A stretch of 55,675 nt of DNA from contig JAJRPN010000024.1 in the NCBI GenBank assembly GCA_024280755.1, positions 1 to 55,675 on the forward strand, written 5' to 3'. The stretch is from Planctomycetota bacterium (GTDB lineage: Bacteria > Planctomycetota > Phycisphaerae > Phycisphaerales > UBA1924). Positions 36,201-41,150 of the stretch are shown here, in pieces. The notes beneath the pieces were generated by a model that ran no database searches, was not told the origin of the DNA, and saw nothing but the letters and a program-made list of their open reading frames with translations. A program made the position numbers and the translations under genes. Each line of letters begins with the position of its first letter. Position 1 is the first letter of the stretch.

Positions 36201-38098
36201 ACTTTGCTTATGGCTATGACGATCTGAATCGCCTCGTTGATACTGATCGTGGTATTCATACGAATCTTAACCCGAGTGATGATGAAGAAGTTGGCAGCCG
36301 CCAGTGGTCGCTTGATGAACTCGGTAACTGGACAAATGTAAAGACTGAGAATAGTACTGGTGGGCTTGATTCAGAAGATCGAGTGCACAATGCAATCAAT
36401 GAGTTGACGGAGATCGATGGCGTTGGAGTCCTCTATGATGACAACGGCAACATGACGCGGTACAACGGTCGATTGTTTGTCTATGACGCATGGAATCGCC
36501 TAGTTCGTGTCCACTCGGGAACTACGGATAGCACAAGTGTCATTGCTGAATACGACTACAACGCACTCCATTGGCGTGTCGCCAAGCGTGCGAATAATTC
36601 ATCAGGTGTTTGGACGCAGCGGCTGATGTATTACACGCCGAGCTGGCAGCTTGCATACGAAGAGGTCGATTCAAGCTTTGACGGCACGACGCATGTGAGT
36701 GATTTATTTGCTTCCCAGTTCTGGGGCAAGCGGCATATTGATGATGCTTTGTACCGCGCGATCGATGATAATGACGGAACAGCCGACGGCATCTATGAGC
36801 GTGGCTTTGCATACTTGACCGATAACCAGTTCTCGGTCATTGGTATGTTTGATCTGATGACATCGCGTGCCTATGAGCGTCTACGGTATGATTCATACGG
36901 GAAACCAACGCACTCATTCCCTGAGGATATGACGGGTGATGGAGCACTCAACTTCTTTGATTTCACTCCTTTTAACACCGCATATGCAGCTGAGGATGCC
37001 CGAGGAGACCTTGATTTTAATGGGGTATTCAATTTCTTTGATATCTCAGCATTAACCGGGGCTTTCACTAATAAGTCCCAGGTTGGTACGGGTTGGATCA
37101 GCGACGATGGAGCCAATGGCCCTGATAACCGGCTTGGTTTTATGGGGTATCACTGGGAGCCTGAGGTTGGGCTCTGGCTCGGTCGAAATCGGATGTATTC
37201 ACCGGATGCGGGGCGTTGGCTCCAGCGTGACCCTGCCGGGTATGTCGATGGGATGAGCATGTACTTGTTTGTGCGTGGGAATCCATTGAGCTATATCGAC
37301 CCGATGGGGTTGATGGCAGACGGAATCTGGTCACAAATCATGGATTTTGTAGGGTTAGGCAATGACGCTCAGCCAGAAAAAATTACTGGGTCAAGTCGAG
37401 CGGCTGAAGGTGGGCCATCTATAACGCGTAAGGAAAGTGCTTCGGATAAATGTAACGCTTTGACGGAAGATGTTCTGGCCAAGTCCGAGACGATGGCAAA
37501 CATGGCATTGGATGGGGCAGATTATGTACCTGGTGGCTTTATGCTCCGGGCTGGGGCGATGGCTGCTTCAGAGCAGGATGCAACGAATGCTCTGAAATAT
37601 ATGGGGAAACAAGTTGCGATCGATACCACTTTAAATGTTGCACTCGGTGGGTTAGGTAAAGGTATTGCAAAATTAGGGGGCAAGTTCCTTGACGATGCGA
37701 TTGGGATGTTCCCGAGTTTGGCAAGGAATGGGGACGAGGCGGCTCAGATTGGGTATCACGCAACCACCAATGAAGCAGCGGAAGCCATTATGGGAGGCGG
37801 ATTCCGCCAAGGGACTAATCCTGGCCGGCTTGGATCGGGTGGTGTTTATGTCAATAACACGCCTGGAGGGGCGGTAGCTGAGTTTGCTCATCACAATGCA
37901 GGGCAAACGCCTCGCATACTTAAAGTAGGTTACAACCCTGGGGTGTCTGCGGTGACAAATGTTGCCCCGCAGAACATGGTTCACAATTTGCCTATTAATA
38001 ATGTAGATTCAATTGCTGCTCCGTCTCTACGAGCATCGGGTACAATCAATACAAATGTGTTGAATGGATCGGCCACACCTGTGAGTATCTTGCCATGA
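30245..38098 (+). CDS. Giant secreted RHS/YD-repeat toxin with ADP-ribosyltransferase-like tip
   Basis: A 2617-aa protein. Regions in order: signal peptide (VISAVVLSLVSVAFG), helical N-terminal domain, Cys-containing segment (CAEGQDCECIAF), Gly/Ser linker (about 217-245), RHS entry (DTDITIPLPGRDFVLRRTY), CGCGG loop (C714-C716) and YD repeats throughout. Two 12-residue EF-hand/dockerin-like loops (D2228 and D2255) precede the core end RMYSPDAGRWLQRDPAGY (about 2315-2332). The tip (about 2345-2617) has a hydrophobic helical spacer, then GYHATTNEAAEAIMGGGF and GSGGVYVNNTPGGAVAEF. This is the His...Tyr pattern of PARP/ART-like NAD-using toxins (H2505, Y2535, perhaps E2546). A good AGGAG precedes the ATG. 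The stop overlaps the next gene as ATGA. Confidence 0.82.
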   Translation: MIRSVISAVVLSLVSVAFGAPVQVGQSQTWVEFPDFAALAATGTDEDIMNAFQDSLHSVNTLAQNLDGLTLEGALDILGQFNTDVGDPSLPCDDIIAAMFDNINDLDLPGSVLLYLVWDEQDCFTDEKVIDEYRELIDGGGQFQECIQFDSTTNQCILKLQNYPCAEGQDCECIAFDENGDCVLWLNEGPFTIPGSVTPGAEDPEAFDVSGTDDTDINPGAPGGGDGGGSGSGGGGSGGGGGSGNPSSAGVNSTDGGCDGHADGDQTSPNGPVQTTKNPILRSSGYKYESDTDITIPLPGRDFVLRRTYNASPGAAKSSTPWMLGGGWGTTVDGWVKYKQNGINVDSLNHVTLNGLPEFLSVTLMPTQSGKKYFGNNNNTATSFKPGASLGQGAPSDSKINWSAGFGYENQLIHVWRMIGEGAGVTYFMKGGGDGSLDPLIGRILRQTDAAGNQWNFKYIIPEDPDGNGAWPRLQSIMINGTSPVGSDATINFEWDMGTPTNPGTGLLRSIVVLRPHKQFSVINPNGFTRLVATQYVNYTYSRDDPYTYDHLEDGTENRLILVEKGSLVNAPLQGEFVTPNVIQGFEYHRRFTHFRYKQTIQTKEHVLLNVFNTKTFGLMTHRFEPEQVEYFAEQWLQSQGDPTLTLDDAIDAMLIARLDDDVPGSQPDELEIKDLASKIIGYYGLSDQGSLGSGYGEGQLAFRVKSQILQAACGCGGNVNKKAEYFSYARKNYIDREGVFEFTYGNTPVTINFQSARTSSVTIFTEGAVASVDAPDEIEIESLASRKTYTWSEEQTVFEADPVVGQNGSTVYFAIENVRSPFTIGNHIVDTYTDPSDDKEWTSFHDFDRNKLTRTARYHPSAVNSVSFDLTTGLLDFPVPALVSQVNADNAKAAFNLKDNEGFVELWTYDSKGKIISESIQKGKDGQSILIAEYEYSGESGRGDLLTKKTLYGENGSDVLSETIHQYDFYRPNGVPATEKVMISKTTKTKTETSGQNGPSSTQWQIAVNTYDSSTGRVLETIHPDGTITSYSYTSHVGGVLLESFSDEWLKMTREAADNSFVDLVSEQYFDSMGRLRSSVSPAGITTHTDFSLEPVELYSGESGSAVMNGPTELDYLTLVTYPHDMDPTGNNGTSPRFTGPATKSWATAGLNLLRQDSYVLQDLDVDSDTGAVLMADLAPDPSSMTIHKYSPSGAHTESRVWHDLGAVSVDEGTYLTRYNYDVLGRLNEMTDHSGTVTSTQYGGDNRTIRVWVSPPNAPSPVLRSEFFYDHVLNGTDPKSGLGDGNLTISRQYVSGGSGDYRDTFNVYDWRNRKRMSFVRDNDALSPWTTSVSGSASATILDNQGRSVESASLKGVDHSVLITDLETDSAISLFGSDAGSLVRTHYGRRGLVYATESAIDPNDESAGFLRTENWYDDIGRPVVSLSPSGAVSKTIYDSFGRPTKAIVTDGHEARAGVASYDTIVSTLPSDNVILEESETQYDDIGRVELSISRIRDHLSQEPGAALATGLGLNPVMTYSTPVYDGASRPIGSVSYGTNISGSDVFSSGGAPPAIPSVIPDRSANPDWIITEIRYDELGRPYMAIDPLDHTHKSLFDDLGRPYASIENFTDNGLDVIWDSVAGHYQVTGRTVFDVDQNRVVSSVFDFAGATVKRLAHLRSGNNEVVQITHYDFDPAYALLPNNQSDLYGNLYQIRYPVPGDGSYQGSDGQAGVLQADTVQFGYNWLGEQIASRDQNGTLRTFARDRLGRLETEQVTAFGADVDASVDVLTTSYDDQGRVVSNQSFNSNDLVNPLDETVYTYNQRGDLTNLSQLAKAGTTARNFAWEYSTLDFASGNEHRLTAMVYPDGSKFVPDYGDDDLVNPLDSRIDRVRGFSLRESDYNTSLVELGLVQYEHLGLGTVVKSDFGLYQTDRTVQTIADGGLREVAGQYPGWDRFGRLKQHTTVRSNWNGTTQGQLFSEAFDYDNVSNRLNKQDLRLSAFENNRDFAYGYDDLNRLVDTDRGIHTNLNPSDDEEVGSRQWSLDELGNWTNVKTENSTGGLDSEDRVHNAINELTEIDGVGVLYDDNGNMTRYNGRLFVYDAWNRLVRVHSGTTDSTSVIAEYDYNALHWRVAKRANNSSGVWTQRLMYYTPSWQLAYEEVDSSFDGTTHVSDLFASQFWGKRHIDDALYRAIDDNDGTADGIYERGFAYLTDNQFSVIGMFDLMTSRAYERLRYDSYGKPTHSFPEDMTGDGALNFFDFTPFNTAYAAEDARGDLDFNGVFNFFDISALTGAFTNKSQVGTGWISDDGANGPDNRLGFMGYHWEPEVGLWLGRNRMYSPDAGRWLQRDPAGYVDGMSMYLFVRGNPLSYIDPMGLMADGIWSQIMDFVGLGNDAQPEKITGSSRAAEGGPSITRKESASDKCNALTEDVLAKSETMANMALDGADYVPGGFMLRAGAMAASEQDATNALKYMGKQVAIDTTLNVALGGLGKGIAKLGGKFLDDAIGMFPSLARNGDEAAQIGYHATTNEAAEAIMGGGFRQGTNPGRLGSGGVYVNNTPGGAVAEFAHHNAGQTPRILKVGYNPGVSAVTNVAPQNMVHNLPINNVDSIAAPSLRASGTINTNVLNGSATPVSILP

Positions 38099-38448
38099 AG
38101 ATAATGCAAGTCAGATGTTGGGAAGATAAAGCATCGCCTATCTCAGGTGTGTACATTACCGTGTATGTAACACGCCCGGACATGGGGCAGGGGCATAGAT
38201 TGCTGATGTGTATGCGGTGTGGGAAAATCTATGCTGTAAATATTGCAAATGAATTGTATTCGAAAAAATCAGTCGAAAATACAATGGCTCAATACTCCTG
38301 TTTGCAATGCCAGCACACATTAGCAGGTTGCCTCGTGGACTATCCGGCTTGTTATTGGTGGGAAGGCGGGGTTTATCAGCATGAAATTGAGGACAGATGT
38401 CCTCCGGACTCTGATTCTCTGCTTGTAGAGATGCCTGTTATTCTGTAG
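38095..38448 (+). CDS. Candidate immunity protein with zinc-ribbon-like cysteines
   Basis: A 117-aa soluble protein whose ATG overlaps the RHS 2 stop (ATGA). Two Cys pairs, CMRCGK and CLQC, are about 32 residues apart and probably bind zinc; further Cys residues follow in DYPACYWW. No family is recognised. The immediate coupling to the toxin tip is the standard place for a cognate immunity gene, so it should neutralise the ART-like tip. It is cytoplasmic, as expected for an intracellular NAD-dependent toxin. Confidence 0.5.
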   Translation: MKIMQVRCWEDKASPISGVYITVYVTRPDMGQGHRLLMCMRCGKIYAVNIANELYSKKSVENTMAQYSCLQCQHTLAGCLVDYPACYWWEGGVYQHEIEDRCPPDSDSLLVEMPVIL

Positions 38449-38453
38449 TATAA

Positions 38454-38552
38454 GGTGTCCCGATTCTAGGGGGAGCTGATGGCGGGGTGTGTGAATATGG
38501 GATACCCAATGGGCCTCCTCCAATGGGTCCTACAGCTAGATTGGTTCAATAA
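38454..38552 (+). pseudogene. Orphan RHS toxin C-terminal fragment
   Basis: An open stretch of 32 codons without a start reads GVPILGGADGGVCEYGIPNG, then a PPPMGPTARLVQ end and TAA at 38550-38552. It stops three bases before the Imm27-like ATG. Such promoterless toxin-tail remnants directly ahead of an immunity gene are typical of displaced RHS-CT modules. It is too short to be active alone. The alternative is ordinary spacer that happens to be open. Confidence 0.4.
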
Positions 38553-38555
38553 ATA

Positions 38556-38843
38556 ATGTATCGTATTAACACGAATGAAATGGAAATACATGGCTACAGA
38601 TCTGTGAGCAATCAAAGAATCATTAATATTGAGGCTTGCGATAGAATTCAGTGGTTATTGGAGAATAGTTTAAATTTACTGGCAACAGATGGGGTGCAAT
38701 GGTCTATGTTGTATCAAAATCCAGATGATAAAAAATATTGGAATCTTTCATATCCATGTGGTGATATGCATGGCGGCGGCCCACCATCGTTAGTCTGTGT
38801 TTCTCGTGAGAAGGCCAAGGAGCTGTATCCAGATATGTTTTAG
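38556..38843 (+). CDS. Imm27-like immunity protein
   Basis: A 95-aa protein that recalls immunity protein family 27. The central pattern W-S-M-L-Y-x-N-P-D-D-x-K-Y-W-N-L-S-Y-P, followed by DMHGGGPPSLVCVS and a final AKELYPDMF, is the family's signature. It has no full toxin in front, only the 32-residue tail at 38454-38552. It therefore looks like a retained immunity gene that protects against a toxin tip once carried at this locus or used by relatives. AT-rich composition fits recent acquisition. Confidence 0.55.
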   Translation: MYRINTNEMEIHGYRSVSNQRIINIEACDRIQWLLENSLNLLATDGVQWSMLYQNPDDKKYWNLSYPCGDMHGGGPPSLVCVSREKAKELYPDMF

Positions 38844-38999
38844 CCAATCTATAGTTAAATTTGCCATGTATTTTGAGTTCGCCGGGCGCCCTGCTTACGC
38901 GCAGCTTAAACAGGCTCTTGAACCTGCTTCAACAGGACGAAAATATTACGGGTAATCAGAAAATCATCAATTTTGATGCGAGATCAATATACCGAACAC

Positions 39000-40169
39000 T
39001 CAAAGCCACGGCCCATCGTGGATTTCTTGCCATGGCAGCATGGTGACATCCGTGCGTTGTTGACGATCTTTGCCGCCGAAGATCACCACTTGGCTGGTGG
39101 TTTTCTTCTCGCCCAATGCCTTGGCAACTCTGCGAACAGGCGACAACAAATCACTGGTCACTGTTTGACCGGATTTGACCTCGCCGACGATCAAATGATC
39201 GGCGTGCTCCAGAATCAGATCGGCCTCGACCCCGTTTTTATCACGGTAATAGAACAGCCCAGCGGCTTCACCAGCATGGACCCTGTGCTTGACAATCTCT
39301 GAGACCACCCACGATTCAAAGATGCTACCCTTGAGCGGATGGGTGGCCAACTGCTCTGGAGAACGCAGTCCCATCAACCAGCACGCAAGCCCGGTATCGT
39401 AGAAATGCAACTTGGGCATTTTGACCAACCGCTTACGCAGATTGCTGGAATACGCGGGTTGCAGAAACACGATATAGCTTGCTTCAAGAATAGACATCCA
39501 TGCTTTGGCGGTGGGTTGGGAGATTCCCGCATCGCCAGCCAAGTTGGAATAATTGATCATCTGCCCGGTGCGCCCTGCGCACAGTTCAACGAAGCGTTGG
39601 AAGGTGGCAAGGTCGCCGATGTTGGATATGCTGCGCACATCGCGTTCGATATAGGTGGCCACATAGGAGGCCAGCCATTGTGATGGCGAAAGCTTCTGGT
39701 CGTAAATCCGAGGATAGCCACCAGTGAACAACACCTCATCGAGGGTCTTTGGAGCCTTGGGAAACTTCACCAACTCGTCATAGCTCAACGGCAACAAATG
39801 CAGTACAGCGGATCGTCCTGCCAAGGATTGGTTGACGGATTCAAGTAGCGCAAAGTTCTGTGAGCCGGTCAGAATCCATCGCCCAGGGTCAGGGCTTTCA
39901 TCGATCATGGGCTGTAGATACGAAGGCAGATCAGGCGCTCGCTGGACTTCATCAAGGATGGCACCATCGGGGTATTGGGCAAGGAATCCACGCGGATCAT
40001 CCAAGGCGAATGCCCGAACATCAGGCGCTTCCAAGTTGACATACGCCTTGTTGGGAAAGAGCTGCTTGCACAAGGTGGACTTGCCACTTTGTCGCGGGCC
40101 AGTGAGTGTGACAGCCGGAAACGACAGGGCGGCTTGAAGAAGATGCGGTGCGAGGCGGCGTTCAATCAT
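39000..40169 (-). CDS. AAA+ ATPase with DUF4143 domain
   Basis: A 389-aa protein from Met at 40169. The N-terminal AAA_14 domain has Walker A LTGPRQSGKSTL, Walker B GAILDEVQRAPDL and sensor WILTGSQNFALL. The C-terminal DUF4143 domain carries a PD-(D/E)xK-like fold motif: NGVEADLILE...LIVGEVKSG. This family is very common in bacteria, often near mobile or defence genes, and its exact job is unknown. A near-consensus promoter ends six bases before the ATG, suggesting a leaderless mRNA. The upstream in-frame Met (40199) would put the promoter inside the gene, so it is not used. Confidence 0.85.
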   Translation of the reverse strand: MIERRLAPHLLQAALSFPAVTLTGPRQSGKSTLCKQLFPNKAYVNLEAPDVRAFALDDPRGFLAQYPDGAILDEVQRAPDLPSYLQPMIDESPDPGRWILTGSQNFALLESVNQSLAGRSAVLHLLPLSYDELVKFPKAPKTLDEVLFTGGYPRIYDQKLSPSQWLASYVATYIERDVRSISNIGDLATFQRFVELCAGRTGQMINYSNLAGDAGISQPTAKAWMSILEASYIVFLQPAYSSNLRKRLVKMPKLHFYDTGLACWLMGLRSPEQLATHPLKGSIFESWVVSEIVKHRVHAGEAAGLFYYRDKNGVEADLILEHADHLIVGEVKSGQTVTSDLLSPVRRVAKALGEKKTTSQVVIFGGKDRQQRTDVTMLPWQEIHDGPWL

Positions 40170-40175
40170 GAACAG

Positions 40176-40204
40176 AGTATACTGTATCACCAAGGGCAAT
40201 TCAA
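40176..40204 (-). promoter_or_regulatory. Promoter for the DUF4143 ATPase gene, probably leaderless
   Basis: On the minus strand TTGAAT (40199-40204) and TATACT (40176-40181) are separated by exactly 17 bp, a near-consensus housekeeping promoter. The start codon at 40169 follows the -10 box by only six bases, so transcription should begin at or next to the A of the ATG. No ribosome site is present. Confidence 0.5.
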
Positions 40205-40571
40205 GATACTATTTTGATTTAGCCTTGAATGTTCCAGGGTCTATATCCTTAAAATGCTGCTTCATGATCGATAAACAGGGTTTTATCAATCACAATAAAT
40301 GGCGTAATTGCTGGGTACATGAGGCAGATTGCCAATCCGCCATATCCGAATCGCCGAATAATCCACCCAAGCGCATGTGAGTCAATGGCCCTAGTCGCTT
40401 TCCATCAGCTCCTGACGGGGAGATGTCTGTACGCTTTAATCTTTCTTTGCTGAGAATATAGAGGAACTCATCCTTCAATCATCTCTGTAATGGATACTGA
40501 ATCTGCTTGAGTATCTTCTTCGAATGTGTGGGAACTCAATACTGATCTGTCTATGTGTGGGATTTATGCCC

Positions 40572-40589
40572 CCGCGGCGAAAGCCGCGG
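40572..40589 (+). other. GAAA-tetraloop hairpin inside the third repeat
   Basis: CCGCGGC-GAAA-GCCGCGG is a perfect 7-bp GC stem with a GNRA loop. It replaces the left half of the third array repeat and is followed directly by GGAACTC-like sequence. It could be an oriT-type hairpin or a protein site. Confidence 0.5.
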
Positions 40590-40600
40590 AACTCATTGGG

Positions 40601-40666
40601 CTGTTGACAGGTGGGTGGCAACAACAGGACTGGTCTGTTGACAGTGTTGACAGGGTCTGTTGACAG
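40601..40666 (+). repeat. Four TGTTGACAG direct repeats
   Basis: TGTTGACAG occurs at 40602, 40636, 40645 and 40658, three of them as CTGTTGACAG. An inverted CAACAG lies at 40622-40627. The cluster fills the gap where two 21-bp repeats would be expected. One further copy is at 46841, next to the second structured element, suggesting a common binding protein. Confidence 0.6.
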
Positions 40667-41150
40667 GCTGTTGCCAGCGGTCATACCGAAATCACGCTCA
40701 GCATATCTGCGGAGAAGGTGACGGAACTCTTCTGGCATTCAGGTAGTGCCGCATACGGAGAATGCTGGGGAACTCAACCTCACCAGTCATACTCACTCAT
40801 GCTGAGAACCTGCGGGACCTCAGTACACCAAATCCCAAGACCAATACGGAGGGCGTTGCGGAGAATGCTTTGGAACTCTTTGCACGCAAACACAATTGCT
40901 CATGCCGAGAACCCTGCGGAACTCTTCGTACTCAACACAATCATTGATGCCGAGAACATTGCGGAACTCTTCCGCGCCGCATGATTGTTTCGCACTTCTA
41001 TACGAGCGGAGAATGCTGCGGACCTCACCCCAGTATCTTGGCAACACCTCCTTGATTCACGGCGTATATGTGCTGATGATTGGATGAACTACAAGTCTTC
41101 TCGATCCTGTCTTTGGGATCACTACAACCAACCTATGAGGAACTTCGATT

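Larger units (their letters stand above)
40449..41026 (+). repeat. Phased array of 21-bp GCNGAGAAN6-GGAACTC repeats
   Basis: Copies begin at 40449, 40517, 40574, 40709, 40755, 40801, 40858, 40904, 40949 and 41006. The consensus is about GCGGAGAANNNTGCGGAACTC, usually followed by TTC or ACC. Start-to-start distances of the last seven are 46, 46, 57, 46, 45 and 57 bp. They form two nearly identical periods of 149 and 148 bp, and the long step exceeds the short by about one helical turn. The 135-bp gap after the third copy equals three 45-bp steps. Iterons for a replication or transfer protein, or operators, are the likely roles. Confidence 0.8.
40205..41150. other. Gene-free region with repeats upstream of the relaxase
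   Basis: About 945 bp without a believable gene; the open frames here only reflect the repeats. It contains ten degenerate 21-bp repeats (40449-41026), a GAAA-loop hairpin (40572-40589) and four TGTTGACAG copies (40602-40666). Position between a stand-alone ATPase gene and the MobF relaxase makes it the best candidate for the origin of transfer or replication of a mobile element. Confidence 0.6.

Noticed and set aside
40718..40984. 88-aa gene in the repeat array
   Set aside because: The protein is just the translated repeat (AENPAELF/AENIAELF-type units) with no start signal.
40449..41026. CRISPR array
   Set aside because: The repeats are degenerate, the intervals alternate between about 25 and 36 bp, and no cas gene is present; iteron-like sites fit better.
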